This document shows, piece after piece, positions 1-8,740 of a stretch of DNA of 64,000 nt; the stretch's first letter is position 1; each line of letters starts with the position of its first letter. The position numbers and the translations under genes are program-made. The notes under the pieces are model-generated. The model did no database searches. It saw only the letters and a program-made list of their open reading frames with translations, and was not told the origin of the DNA. The DNA is from SZAS-103 sp043747745. Lineage in GTDB: Bacteria > Pseudomonadota > Gammaproteobacteria > Xanthomonadales > Xanthomonadaceae. The stretch lies in NCBI GenBank assembly GCA_043747745.1, contig JAYTOP010000039.1, positions 5,292 through 69,291 of the forward strand. Reading direction: 5' to 3'.

Positions 1-1492
1 CCTCGGTCACCTGGAACTTGTTGCCGAAGGTACTCAGCAACTCGGTGCCATCGGGATTATGGACCTTGGTCCAGACGGTGCTGGGGCATGGGGAGGGCGT
101 GCACACGCTGTCGGACCAGCTGTCGTTCGGCGGAGAGTAGGTGTACGTCCATGCCAAGACCGGAACGCCCGGGCCGCTGAGCGACTTGCTGAAGAGCGCG
201 AATTGCTCGCTCACTTTCGGGTACATCGGATCGGGCCCAGTGCACGGATGTGTGTCGTAGGATCGGCCGCGAATCAACGGCTGGAACTGGAATAGTCCGG
301 TTGCGCCAGATGGGTGGGTTGCGGTTAACGTGAAATATCCGGCACCGGCATGACGGCCCGCTGGAATCGGTGGGCCATTGCAGCTCACCGGAAATGGGGG
401 AGTGTCATTGTTCGGATCGCGCGGAGTGGTATCCACCAGCACGAGGTCTCCGCTGTACTGGTAGCTCCACGACGAGCCATCGGGCTGCACGACAGCGCTC
501 AGGCCATTGGTGCCGTACTGATAGGTCCATGTGTGGCTACCATTGGACGCGCTTGCGATATTTCCATTTGCGCCATAAGTCAGTTGGATGCTGCGGCCAT
601 CGTTGGCCGCGATTGAGTTGAGCTGATCGTTCGCGTCGTAGTTATAGGTCACCGTGTTGCCGAAGCGATCCACGATATGGCTGGCGACGATCCAGTATTT
701 GTAGCGTTGAAACGTAGTGTATACCGTGCCGCCTTTGCTATCGGTATATGGCAACGAGATATCAGTGTTCGCGGCAGTCGCATACATCATGCGGTCGAAA
801 TAATACCTTGTGCCATCGGGACTGGTCGCTAGGAAACCTTCGCCGGCGCCGCCGGAAGGTAGCGTCGGCAAACAACTGAAGGTCCACAAATTCTTGGTGA
901 CCCAGTAGTAGGTCTTGCCATCGGTCGGATGCGGGCTGGTGCTGTTGTTGACCAGCATCTCCTGCGTGCCGGCGCCGGGCACGTACATCTGGTTTCCACT
1001 CCAGTAGTTGCGACCGTAGATGGAGGCGCTGAAGAATTTCGTGATCGAGGGTGGAATGGCGGAGGCAGTGCCGCCGTCCAGGGAACAGCGATTGGTCGTG
1101 GGAGTGCTTCCGTCGAATCCTCCTCCTGCCGTCGCGGTCCAACCGGCTTCAGAAAAATAACCGGTCAGATACGGAACATCGATTTCCCAGTTCGCGAAAC
1201 CGGGCAGCCCGCCGTACTGGTCGGCTTCCTTGACGTCCAGATGCCGCCCAAGACTCACCGGCAACCTGCTGTTGCCGGGAATCGAAATGTCGGTGGCGTT
1301 GAAGGACGCGCTACCGCTGTAGAGGTCGACCGAGTCGCCGAACAGGCCGCTGCCGATCGTCCCGATCGTGTCGGAAGGCCGATTCAGGCGGTTGGATTCA
1401 AGTGCCGGATCGGTGTCGGCATGAACCGGAAGCGAAGCGCACGTCAGCGCGGCGAGGGCAACGCCCAGCGCCAAGGATTGGAACAACCGCAT
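1..1492 (-). CDS. RHS/YD-repeat secreted protein, C-terminus beyond the window
   Basis: The frame is open from an ATG at 1492 down to base 1, giving 497 codons without a stop, so the gene is cut by the window edge. Residues 1-26 form a signal peptide (hydrophobic core, then a cut near PVHA/DT). Residues from about 270 carry tyrosine/aspartate-rich YD repeats such as DRFGNTVTYNYDANDQL, followed by further copies with WTYQYGTNG and WSYQYSGD. RHS/YD proteins form large beta-cage shells that often carry a variable toxic C-terminus; in this order they are commonly secreted or surface polymorphic-toxin candidates. The toxin, if any, would lie left of the window. The identification of the family is firm; a toxin role is inference. 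Confidence 0.85.
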   Translation of the reverse strand, partial: MRLFQSLALGVALAALTCASLPVHADTDPALESNRLNRPSDTIGTIGSGLFGDSVDLYSGSASFNATDISIPGNSRLPVSLGRHLDVKEADQYGGLPGFANWEIDVPYLTGYFSEAGWTATAGGGFDGSTPTTNRCSLDGGTASAIPPSITKFFSASIYGRNYWSGNQMYVPGAGTQEMLVNNSTSPHPTDGKTYYWVTKNLWTFSCLPTLPSGGAGEGFLATSPDGTRYYFDRMMYATAANTDISLPYTDSKGGTVYTTFQRYKYWIVASHIVDRFGNTVTYNYDANDQLNSIAANDGRSIQLTYGANGNIASASNGSHTWTYQYGTNGLSAVVQPDGSSWSYQYSGDLVLVDTTPRDPNNDTPPFPVSCNGPPIPAGRHAGAGYFTLTATHPSGATGLFQFQPLIRGRSYDTHPCTGPDPMYPKVSEQFALFSKSLSGPGVPVLAWTYTYSPPNDSWSDSVCTPSPCPSTVWTKVHNPDGTELLSTFGNKFQVTE

Positions 1493-1702
1493 TGGATGAA
1501 TTCCCCGGGATCGATGTGTCAGAGACGTCTGCGCCAGCACAAGCGCAGAGGCCGCCATAGCCTACGCGATACCATCCACCATGTCCATCGCGGCGTCGCC
1601 GCGACGGCGCTCAGTTTCGCTGGCGACCGAATGCGAGTTGCATGCCACGCATCGCTTTCAGCCCACGTGCCAGCGATACTGGTCAAAAATTAGATAGTCC
1701 AA

Positions 1703-1714
1703 CTGTCGCGACAG
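1703..1714. promoter_or_regulatory. Perfect 12-bp palindrome, candidate operator
   Basis: CTGTCGCGACAG is a perfect palindrome 45 bp upstream of the XRE-family regulator start at 1760. XRE repressors often bind such short dyads in their own promoters, so autoregulation is plausible, but this is inferred only from position and symmetry. Confidence 0.35.
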
Positions 1715-1759
1715 ACCTGCTGTACGATTCCAGCTTGAAGCCTACAATGGCTCGTCCAG

Positions 1760-2116
1760 ATGATCCTCGCCAGCCGTATCCGCCGCGCCCGCAACCTTGC
1801 GAACCTCACCCAGACCGAGCTCGCCGCCAAAATCGGGGTGCAGCGCAGCGCAGTCGCGCAATGGGAGCAGGTCGTCAGCACCAATCCCACCATCGCCAAC
1901 CTGATCAAGCTCGCCATCATTTGCGAGGTGCGCTTCGAGTGGCTCGCCACCGGTCGCGGCGTCATGCGGCTTGGCGATCTTCAGCAGGCGTCGGCCGCTG
2001 CGACGTCGGAATTCGCCCACGACCTGCTGGAAGTCCGGCTATTGAACGCGATCCGCCAGCTCAGCATGCGCAAGCGTGAGGTCATCGTCGAAATGGTCGA
2101 AGGGCTGGGCCCTTGA
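1760..2116 (+). CDS. XRE-family helix-turn-helix regulator
   Basis: This 118-residue protein has an N-terminal Cro/CI-type HTH at about residues 3-58 (TQTELAAKIGVQRSAVAQWE holds the two recognition helices) and a short C-terminal tail with no recognisable effector domain. It resembles small phage-like or chromosomal XRE repressors that bind DNA as dimers. It stands alone between the divergent RHS gene and corC, so a role in controlling the RHS gene or itself is possible; a palindrome lies in its upstream region. No clear Shine-Dalgarno precedes the ATG at 1760; the ATG at 1747 is out of frame. Target genes are unknown. Confidence 0.8.
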   Translation: MILASRIRRARNLANLTQTELAAKIGVQRSAVAQWEQVVSTNPTIANLIKLAIICEVRFEWLATGRGVMRLGDLQQASAAATSEFAHDLLEVRLLNAIRQLSMRKREVIVEMVEGLGP

Positions 2117-2265
2117 TGTGACCCATCGGCAGCCGGTGCCGCGCGTGCGCATCGGTTCCTGCAAGGCACCCCATCCAGACCCCACCTTCACTGCTGCGAA
2201 AAGGAGCGAGAGATCGGCTTGCGGTACACTCCCCCTCCCGCCCGCTGGGCGCGCCCTGCAGAACC

Positions 2266-3132
2266 ATGTCAGACGACCCAAGCAGTCGTACGCCCGAGCA
2301 TCCCGCGCCGGATCGCCGCTCGTGGCTTGAACGCCTGAGCCACGCGTTTTCCGGTGAGCCGCGCAGCCGCGAGGATCTCGTCGAGATCCTGCGCGATGCC
2401 CAGGTCGCGGGCCTGATCGCGGCAGATACGCTGAAGATGATGGAAGGCGCGCTGGGCGTGGCCGAGCGCACGGTGGGCGACGTGATGGTGCCGCGCGCGC
2501 AGATGGTCGTGCTACCGGTGGCCGCGCGCTTCTTCGACATTATGAAAATGGTGGTCGAATCCGGGCATTCGCGTTTCCCGGTGCACGGTGAGGACAAGGA
2601 CGAGATCCTCGGCATCCTGCTGGCCAAGGACCTGCTTCGCGGCGTGGTCTGCGATGGCGGGCCGTCCACCGTCCGCGAACTGCTGCGACCAGCGGTGCTG
2701 ATCCCGGAATCCAAGCGGTTGAACGTGCTGCTCAAGGAATTCCGCCTCTCGCGCAACCACATGGCGATCGTCGTAGATGAATACGGCGGCGTCGCCGGAC
2801 TGCTCACCATCGAGGACGTGCTGGAAGAAATCGTCGGCGAGATCGACGACGAGCACGACGACGCGGTGGACCCGTCCGCACAGATCGCCGCGCAGGCCGA
2901 CGGCCAGTTCGTGGTCGACGCGCTGACCCCGATCGACGATTTCAATGAGCGTTTCGGCGCGGATTTCCCGGACGACGAGTACGACACCGTCGGCGGGCTG
3001 GTCACCGATGCGATCGGGCACCTGCCCGAGTCCGGCGAGGAGCTCGCAATGGGGCGCTTCCACTTCCGCGTCGCCCGCGCGGATGCGCGCCGCGTGCACG
3101 CGTTGATCGTGAGCGTGCAGGCGAGTGGCTGA
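2266..3132 (+). CDS. corC: CorC/HlyC-type CBS-domain protein, magnesium/cobalt efflux family
   Basis: The 288-residue protein matches CorC (YbeX) in length and order: a charged N-terminus, two CBS domains at roughly residues 70-190 (starting VGDVMVPRAQMVVL), and a C-terminal CorC_HlyC domain from about 205 to 285. It has no membrane segment, so it belongs to the soluble CorC group rather than the membrane-anchored hemolysin-like group. CBS pairs bind adenine nucleotides; the family is linked to magnesium/cobalt homeostasis with CorA, which lies 1.4 kb downstream. In many proteobacteria corC precedes lnt, but here the next gene is a DUF4105/Lnb-like protein. A hairpin terminator follows at about 3260. 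Confidence 0.93.
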   Translation: MSDDPSSRTPEHPAPDRRSWLERLSHAFSGEPRSREDLVEILRDAQVAGLIAADTLKMMEGALGVAERTVGDVMVPRAQMVVLPVAARFFDIMKMVVESGHSRFPVHGEDKDEILGILLAKDLLRGVVCDGGPSTVRELLRPAVLIPESKRLNVLLKEFRLSRNHMAIVVDEYGGVAGLLTIEDVLEEIVGEIDDEHDDAVDPSAQIAAQADGQFVVDALTPIDDFNERFGADFPDDEYDTVGGLVTDAIGHLPESGEELAMGRFHFRVARADARRVHALIVSVQASG

Positions 3133-3136
3133 GAAG

Positions 3137-3170
3137 CGGGGAACGGGGAACGGGGAACGGGGAACGGGGA
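3137..3170. repeat. Heptamer tandem repeat (CGGGGAA), left arm of an inverted pair
   Basis: Four complete CGGGGAA units and a partial fifth begin 5 bases after the corC stop. Bases 3139-3166 are the exact 28-bp reverse complement of the repeat at 3316-3343, so the arms could form a long stem around about 150 bases. Heptamer arrays of this kind are frequent between genes in Xanthomonadales. Confidence 0.9.
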
Positions 3171-3256
3171 GAAGCAGACCCAAACGTTTCCTGGCAGCCC
3201 GTTGCGTCGTCGCGCAGCATGCTGGCTCTTTTTCTGTTCCCGCTTCCTCCAAACCG

Positions 3257-4507
3257 GTGACGGAGGCATTCAGCGGTTGGCTGATCAACTGCCTCCGTGC
3301 CTTTTTTGCTTTATCCGTTCCCCGTTCCCCGTTCCCCGTTCCCGGGCTCGCCGCTGTATTTCTCGTCCTGCTGGCCGTACTGCAGCCGAGCCACGCCGCG
3401 CCACGCATTGGCGTTGTGACGATGCAACCGGGCGCGGAATACTGGTCGCGGTTCGGGCACGACGCGATCCTCGTCGACGACCGTACGAACGATCCGGCCA
3501 GTGTGCCGCTGCTGTACAACTACGGTTACTTCGATTTCGACCAGCCCGGCTTCATGCTGCATTTCGTGCAGGGCTACATGAGTTACATGCTGGCTGCGGT
3601 GCCATTTCAGGACGACATGGAGGGCTACGCGCGCGATGGCCGTGGCGCGAGCCTGCAATGGCTGGACATGACACCCGCGCAGGCGACGAAGTTGCAGCGT
3701 TTCCTGCGATGGAACGCGCTGCCCGAACACGCGACGTATCGCTACGACTACTTCACCCAGGATTGCGCGACCAAGGTCCGCGATGCGCTCGACCTCGCGC
3801 TCGACGGCGCCCTGCACGCGCAGCTCAGCGCACCATCGCAGGGGCTGACCTACCGCACCGAAGCCGTCCGCCTCGGCGCGCCGGTCCCGTGGATGGGGCT
3901 GGGCATGCACTTCGCGCTCGGCCCATACGGCGATCGCCCGCTGTCGCGCTGGGACGAGGCGTTCATTCCGATGCGCCTGCAGGACAGCCTGCGCCTGGTC
4001 CACACCGCCGCCGGCACGCCGCTGGTGACCAGCGAAACCGAACTGCTGCCGCATCGTCTGGCACCGACCCTGACCGACATACCGCGCTGGCGAATCTGGT
4101 TCGTGCTGCTGGGGCTCGGCCTTGCGGTGCTGGCGGTGGTCGGCTCGCGCCGCGCGCCGCGCACGACCGCCGCGTTCGCCGGCCTGTTCTGGCTGAAGTG
4201 CGGCTTGCTCGGCGTGGGCCTGGCGCTGTTGTGGTGCTGCACCGAGCACGTCGCGATCTGGGGCAACGAGAACCTGCTGCTGACGAATCCGCTGTGCCTG
4301 GTCCTGCTGCCGGGCGCGTGGGCGATGCTGCGCGGACGCGAGCCGCCGCGCTGGCATGCCACGCTGTTGCTGCTGGTTGCGCTGTCGGCAGGCGCGGCGC
4401 TGTTCCTGAAATTCCTGCCGTTCCGCATCCAGAGCAATGGCGACTGGATCGCGCTGTTTTTGCCGATCCATCTCGCATTGGCTTACGCTGGGCGCAGGCT
4501 GCGCTGA
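3257..4507 (+). CDS. DUF4105 (Lnb N-terminal periplasmic domain) membrane protein
   Basis: The mature part starts with a hydrophobic signal segment ending near QPSHA and continues into a periplasmic DUF4105 domain with the hallmark YWSRFGHDAILV (His about residue 68 from the GTG at 3257) and DCATKVRDAL (Cys about 170). Four C-terminal membrane segments follow, from about residue 275 to the end. DUF4105 is now named for Lnb, a lipoprotein N-acyltransferase of Bacteroidetes; Cys and His are the candidate catalytic residues. Its place directly after corC, where lnt usually sits, fits an envelope lipoprotein role, but activity is inferred. The start is uncertain: in-frame GTGs occur at 3125 and 3257, while the corC terminator and heptamer repeat lie inside the early frame. 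Confidence 0.8.
   Translation: MTEAFSGWLINCLRAFFALSVPRSPFPVPGLAAVFLVLLAVLQPSHAAPRIGVVTMQPGAEYWSRFGHDAILVDDRTNDPASVPLLYNYGYFDFDQPGFMLHFVQGYMSYMLAAVPFQDDMEGYARDGRGASLQWLDMTPAQATKLQRFLRWNALPEHATYRYDYFTQDCATKVRDALDLALDGALHAQLSAPSQGLTYRTEAVRLGAPVPWMGLGMHFALGPYGDRPLSRWDEAFIPMRLQDSLRLVHTAAGTPLVTSETELLPHRLAPTLTDIPRWRIWFVLLGLGLAVLAVVGSRRAPRTTAAFAGLFWLKCGLLGVGLALLWCCTEHVAIWGNENLLLTNPLCLVLLPGAWAMLRGREPPRWHATLLLLVALSAGAALFLKFLPFRIQSNGDWIALFLPIHLALAYAGRRLR
3260..3308 (+). terminator. Rho-independent terminator after corC
   Basis: ACGGAGGCA (3260-3268) pairs with TGCCTCCGT (3290-3298), with an inner near-complement TTCAGC/GCTGAT, and the stem is followed by GCCTTTTTTG. The stem plus T-run is a textbook intrinsic terminator. 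It lies between the two heptamer arms and inside the nominal open frame of the next gene. Confidence 0.75.
3316..3343. repeat. Heptamer tandem repeat (GTTCCCC), right arm of an inverted pair
   Basis: Three GTTCCCC units and a partial copy are the exact reverse complement of 3139-3166. The array falls where the signal peptide of the DUF4105 gene begins, and its 7-base unit would change reading frame if units were gained or lost. Confidence 0.9.
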
Positions 4508-4588
4508 GTGAATGCGATCGAGCGACGCTTCATCGATCGGCCTTGATCGACGGTGAAGCTGGCAAGCGGCAACCCCCCGGAGACCTTG

Positions 4589-5587
4589 ATGGACGCCCAG
4601 ATCAATCCCGAACAGATGGTGGTGAACTGCGTGGCCTATGGCGCCGATGGCCGTCGCCTGCCGGACATCGACTTCGAACAGATCAGCGACGTGCTCGCGC
4701 GCGACGACGGCAGCTTCGTGTGGGTCGGCCTGTACGAGCCCGACGAGGTGCTGATGGACAAGCTGCAGGAGGAATTCGGCCTGCACGACCTCGCCGTTGA
4801 GGACGCGCACAACGCGCACCAGCGGCCCAAGATCGAAATCTACGGCGACTCGCTGTTCGTCGTGCTCAATACCGCGCAGGCGGTGAAAGGCTGCGTGCAG
4901 TTCGGCGAGACCCACGCCTTCCTCGGCAAGCGCTACCTGGTGACGATCCGCCACGGCGCGTCGCTGTCCTACGTGCCTGCGCGCGTGCGCTGCGAACGCG
5001 AGCCGGACATGATGGCGCTCGGCCCGAGCTACCCGCTCTACGCGATGCTGGATTTCATCGTCGACAACTACATGCCGGTGGTCAGCGACTTCCAGAGCGA
5101 ACTGAAGAAGCTCGAGAAGGACATCTTCGCGGAGGATTACCGCCGCGAGACCATCCAGCAGCTCTACAACCTCAAGCAGGAACTGACCACGCTGCGACTC
5201 GCGGTGTCGCCCTTGCAGGACATCCTCAACCAGCTGCAACGCTTCCATCCGAACCTGGTCCATGAAGACGTGCGCGTGTACTTCCGCGACGTGTTCGACC
5301 ATGTCGTGCGCGTCAACGAAGCCACCGACACCATGCGCGAACTGCTGACCGCCGCGATGGGCGTGAACCTCGCGCTCGTCACCGTGGCCCAGGGCGAGAT
5401 CGTCAAGCGCCTCGCCGGCTGGGCCGGCCTGCTCGCGGTGCCGACCCTGATGGCGAGCTGGTACGGCATGAACTTCCACAACATGCCCGAACTGAGTGGA
5501 CGCTACAGCTACGGCATCCTGATCGGTGCCACGCTGAGCGTGTGCGTCGTGCTGTATTTCGCGCTGAAGCGGGCGCGGTGGTTGTAG
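4589..5587 (+). CDS. corA: CorA magnesium/cobalt transporter
   Basis: The 332-residue protein has the CorA layout: a large N-terminal cytoplasmic funnel domain, a long helix, and two C-terminal membrane helices separated by the signature YGMNFHNMPE (GMN at about residues 293-295), the periplasmic selectivity loop of this homopentameric Mg2+/Co2+ channel. The terminal helix reaches YSYGILIGATLSVCVVLYF and ends in basic residues, as usual. The ATG at 4589 was chosen because CCGGAGA lies 6-12 bases upstream; a GTG at 4553 in the same frame has no such site. Co-location with corC is consistent with magnesium homeostasis. Confidence 0.95.
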   Translation: MDAQINPEQMVVNCVAYGADGRRLPDIDFEQISDVLARDDGSFVWVGLYEPDEVLMDKLQEEFGLHDLAVEDAHNAHQRPKIEIYGDSLFVVLNTAQAVKGCVQFGETHAFLGKRYLVTIRHGASLSYVPARVRCEREPDMMALGPSYPLYAMLDFIVDNYMPVVSDFQSELKKLEKDIFAEDYRRETIQQLYNLKQELTTLRLAVSPLQDILNQLQRFHPNLVHEDVRVYFRDVFDHVVRVNEATDTMRELLTAAMGVNLALVTVAQGEIVKRLAGWAGLLAVPTLMASWYGMNFHNMPELSGRYSYGILIGATLSVCVVLYFALKRARWL

Positions 5588-5899
5588 CGCCTTGGTTTCA
5601 GGCCGCGACGATTCGAATCGGCAATCGAGTCGGCGATGACGCAATCGTATCGACCGATACGCCCGCATTCCTGTTGTTGCGATCCATTACGTCATCAAAT
5701 CCAGGATATTGCGGGCATCGTGCGAGCCGGCTGTCTGCAAGCGAACTGGCAACGCGGCGATCCCGCGACAGCACTTGCCTTGACGCTCTACAGACGATCC
5801 TCTGCAACACAGTTTCCGGTGCAATCGTGCGTTGCGGCCCGCACGCCGGGCTTTCGACGACTACAGTAGAGAAAAACAAAGAGATAAAGGTGCCAGCCC
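5588..5899. other. Intergenic region, no gene seen
   Basis: These 312 bases between corA and the next small gene show no conserved reading frame, RNA gene or repeat. A purine-rich ribosome site (AAAGAGATAAAGG) closes the region just upstream of the ATG at 5900. Confidence 0.5.
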
Positions 5900-6357
5900 A
5901 TGAACATCATGCTCTCGGCCGCCGTTGTTGGCATTGCTATTGCCGCATCCTCTGGCTCGATACCGACGGTCGCACCAAAGCTCCTTACCATTGCTACGAT
6001 CCTTGCGCATCCCGGCACCTATGACGGCATGCTCGTGCGGATCAAGGGGGCGGCCGTCGTGCGCTTCGCGAGGCAGACTACATTTGCGACAAGCCTGAGC
6101 TCATTGATTCCGGCCAATCCGAAAAATGCCTTTGGCTCGGCGGTACGGTGTTCAATCGCGACGCTATTGGCGTGAGCAATCTTCATCGAAAGCTCGTGGA
6201 TATGGTCGGACGGTTCCACGCAGCAGATCGCGGCCACATGAGCGCGTATGGGGGCACCATTTCGCCAATTTCAGCAACAATCCTTGGTGTGCATGGGCGC
6301 GGTGATATTCCTCCTCCACACCCGCCGCCGCCAGGACGAGGGTCGGGACGAGGGTAA
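5900..6357 (+). pseudogene. Frameshifted small secreted protein
   Basis: The ATG at 5900 follows a purine-rich ribosome site and opens a signal peptide, then LLTIATILAHPGTYDGMLV, the usual opening of a family of small bacterial proteins of unknown function. The frame then leaves this family, but from about 6067 the next frame continues it without gaps: CLWLGGTVFNRD, LHRKLVDMVGRFHAADRGHM, then a GG motif, ending at TAA 6357. The jump lies at about 6062-6067 and fits loss of one base (or gain of two). The two halves are complementary, so this is a gene with one frameshift, either a true pseudogene or a sequencing error. The Pro/Gly/Arg-rich tail after residue about 130 looks like read-through of non-coding sequence. 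Confidence 0.7.
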
Positions 6358-6456
6358 GAGAGCGTTGAAACGTTCTCTGAGCCTGATCGTCCTGATCGTC
6401 TCGTTCGCTCCCGGGTTTCAACCACCGGGGCTTCAAAATGCCCTCGGGTTCAAGAT

Positions 6457-8559
6457 TTATTGCGCCGCCTGCAAGTGCGCCTTCAGCCATGCGTTGACGG
6501 TGTCGTGCCAGAGCACGCTGTTCTGCGGCTTGAGCACCCAGTGGTTCTCGTTCGGGAAGTACAGGTACTTCGACTCGATGCCCTTGCGCTGCAACGCAGT
6601 GAACGCGGCGATGCCCTGTTCGACCGGAATGCGCAGATCGTTCTGGCTGTGCACGACGAGCATCGGCACTTTCCAGTCCTTGACGTGGTTGACCGGATTG
6701 AAGCGCTCGTAGCCTTCCGGATTCGCCCACGGGGTGCCGCCGTTTTCCCATTCGCTGAACCACAGTTCCTCGGTCGAGTAACCCATCATGCGGTTGTCGA
6801 ACACGCCGTCGTGGTCGACAAGGCACTTGAACGGCCGGCTTCCATCCGCCGCGATCCAGTTGCCCGCGATCCAGTACACCATGTAGCCGCCGTAGCTTGC
6901 GCCGAGCGCGCAGGCATTGCTGCCGTCGAGATAGGAATACTTCTGCAGCGCGGAGGCCCAGCCTTTCTGCAGGTCTTCGAGCGGGCGGTCGCCCCAGTGC
7001 TGCGAGATCGCATCGGTGAACGCCTGGCCGTAGCCGGTCGATCCATGGAAGTCGACCATCACCACCGCGTAGCCCTGCCCCGCGTACGTCTGCGGATTCC
7101 AGCGGAAACTCCAGTCGTTGCCGAATGAACCCTGCGGCCCGCCGTGGATCAGGAACGCGACCGGATACTTCTTGCCCGGCTGGTAGTTCCATGGCTTGAC
7201 CACGTAGCCATGCACGGTTTCGCCGTTCCATCCCGGGAATGCGAACTGCTCGAAGTCGCCGAACGCGACGCCATCGAGCTTGTCGTCGTTGTTGTGCGAT
7301 ATCGGCCGTACAGCGCTGCCATCGGCGCGCGCGACGAACAACTGGTCGGGCGATTTCATTGAATTGCGGGTGAACGCGAGCGTGTCGCCGGCGATGTCGA
7401 TGGCCGAGATCGCGCCGTCGCCGACGATTTTTTTCACCGCGCCGGTCGCGATGTTCACCGCGAACAACGGATGCTGACCCATGTCGTCGGCGGTCGTGTA
7501 GATCGTCTTGCCATCGGCCGACAACGTGATGCCGTCAGCGGAGCGATCCCATGCCGGATCGATCTCGCGCGTTGCACGGGATGCGAGGTTCATTTCCATC
7601 AAGGCGAAGCGATCCGCCTCGAAGCCTGGGCGTTTCATCGCGCGGTAGTACAGTTTTTTTCCGTCTGCGGAGAACACCGGCGCAGCGTCCCAGGCCTTGT
7701 TCGATTCGGTGAGATCGCGCGGCGCGGCGGAGCCATCGGCGGGAACGATGTAGATGTCGAAGTTCGTCGACCATGGCTCGCTCTTGCCGGCGATGCGCAC
7801 GTCGAACGCGAGCGACTTGCCGTCGGGCGACCAGTTGTATTCGCTGGCATCGCCGAACGGCTTGGATGGAATGTCGCCATCGATGCCGCTGCTGACCAAG
7901 GCCGGCTCGGCAGCGGCCTTGCCGTCGGCGCCGATCGCAGCCGTGAACAACTGGCTGCGCGTGCCGTCGGCCCACGTGTCCCAGTGGCGGATGAAGAGCT
8001 TGTCGAAGATCCTGCCGCTGGCCTTGTTCGCGGCGGTCGCGTCGTGATGCTGCTTCGTGCATGCGAGCGTCTTGCAGTCGGCGAACACATCGAAGCTCAA
8101 CGCGAACGACTTGCCGTCCGGGGACAACTTGTAGCTACCGACATCAAGCGGATAGTCGGTAACCTGGGTTGCTGTTCCACCATGCACAGATTGGCGCCAG
8201 ACCTGGTCGCTGCCGGATTTCGACGAGATGAAATACACGCTTGCGCTATCCGGCGCGAACACGGGCGAATTGCCGGCCATGCCATCGGCGAGCAAGCGCC
8301 TCGGCGGCGGCGGCAGATTGCGCGTGAGCAGATTCTTGATCCACAGCGAGGTCACGCTCTTGTTGGCGGCAGAGTCGGTCTGGCGTACCGAGAACACGAC
8401 CATCTGCCCGTCCGGCGACAAGGCCGGTTCCGACACGCGCTCCAGATTGACCATGTCGCGCACGACAAACGGTTTCTTCGCAGGCGACTCGTCGGCTGCA
8501 AGCGAACACATGGGCAACACCGCAAGCAACAACAAAGGAAGCGGGCGAAGACGTGGCAT
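6457..8559 (-). CDS. S9 family secreted peptidase (DPP/acylaminoacyl type)
   Basis: The 700-residue protein has a signal peptide (MPRLRPLPLLLLAVLPMCSL), a beta-propeller region with repeated SPDG motifs at roughly residues 40-420, and a C-terminal alpha/beta-hydrolase domain. The triad is Ser about 554 in GASYGGYM, Asp about 641 in HSQNDLRIP and His about 673 in ENHWV. It should cleave short peptides from the N-terminus in the periplasm. The ATG at 8559 was chosen because AAGGAA lies upstream and the signal peptide starts there. It is divergent from the POT transporter across 181 bp, suggesting a joint peptide-uptake function with the two S9 genes at 10.7-14.8 kb. Confidence 0.92.
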   Translation of the reverse strand: MPRLRPLPLLLLAVLPMCSLAADESPAKKPFVVRDMVNLERVSEPALSPDGQMVVFSVRQTDSAANKSVTSLWIKNLLTRNLPPPPRRLLADGMAGNSPVFAPDSASVYFISSKSGSDQVWRQSVHGGTATQVTDYPLDVGSYKLSPDGKSFALSFDVFADCKTLACTKQHHDATAANKASGRIFDKLFIRHWDTWADGTRSQLFTAAIGADGKAAAEPALVSSGIDGDIPSKPFGDASEYNWSPDGKSLAFDVRIAGKSEPWSTNFDIYIVPADGSAAPRDLTESNKAWDAAPVFSADGKKLYYRAMKRPGFEADRFALMEMNLASRATREIDPAWDRSADGITLSADGKTIYTTADDMGQHPLFAVNIATGAVKKIVGDGAISAIDIAGDTLAFTRNSMKSPDQLFVARADGSAVRPISHNNDDKLDGVAFGDFEQFAFPGWNGETVHGYVVKPWNYQPGKKYPVAFLIHGGPQGSFGNDWSFRWNPQTYAGQGYAVVMVDFHGSTGYGQAFTDAISQHWGDRPLEDLQKGWASALQKYSYLDGSNACALGASYGGYMVYWIAGNWIAADGSRPFKCLVDHDGVFDNRMMGYSTEELWFSEWENGGTPWANPEGYERFNPVNHVKDWKVPMLVVHSQNDLRIPVEQGIAAFTALQRKGIESKYLYFPNENHWVLKPQNSVLWHDTVNAWLKAHLQAAQ

Positions 8560-8687
8560 GGATGGTTCCTTGGTAACGGAAGGCACGATGGCCAACTGAG
8601 GATGGTAGGCGCGCGCGCTGTTTCGTGGAAGTCCTTGGCATAGGCCAGCCATGCTTCGGCCACGCGGACCAGAGCGATCGCACCGCA

Positions 8688-8693
8688 TATACT
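8688..8693 (+). promoter_or_regulatory. Candidate -10 box of the POT transporter promoter
   Basis: TATACT at 8688-8693 lies 47 bases before the transporter ATG in the divergent intergenic region; CGGACC 17 bases upstream is a weak -35. The assignment rests on sequence similarity to sigma-70 elements only. Confidence 0.35.
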
Positions 8694-8740
8694 CCGGCGA
8701 TGCGCGGCATCGCGGCGCAATCCATTCGCAAGGAAACTGC

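Noticed and set aside
3311..5668. A 785-codon minus-strand open frame, antisense to the Lnb-like and corA genes
   Set aside because: It is a shadow of GC-rich codons: composition is His/Gln/Arg/Ala-rich with no domain, while the plus strand encodes clear families.
7471..8643. A 390-codon plus-strand frame across the first S9 gene
   Set aside because: It is an antisense shadow; the minus strand has signal peptide, propeller and catalytic residues.
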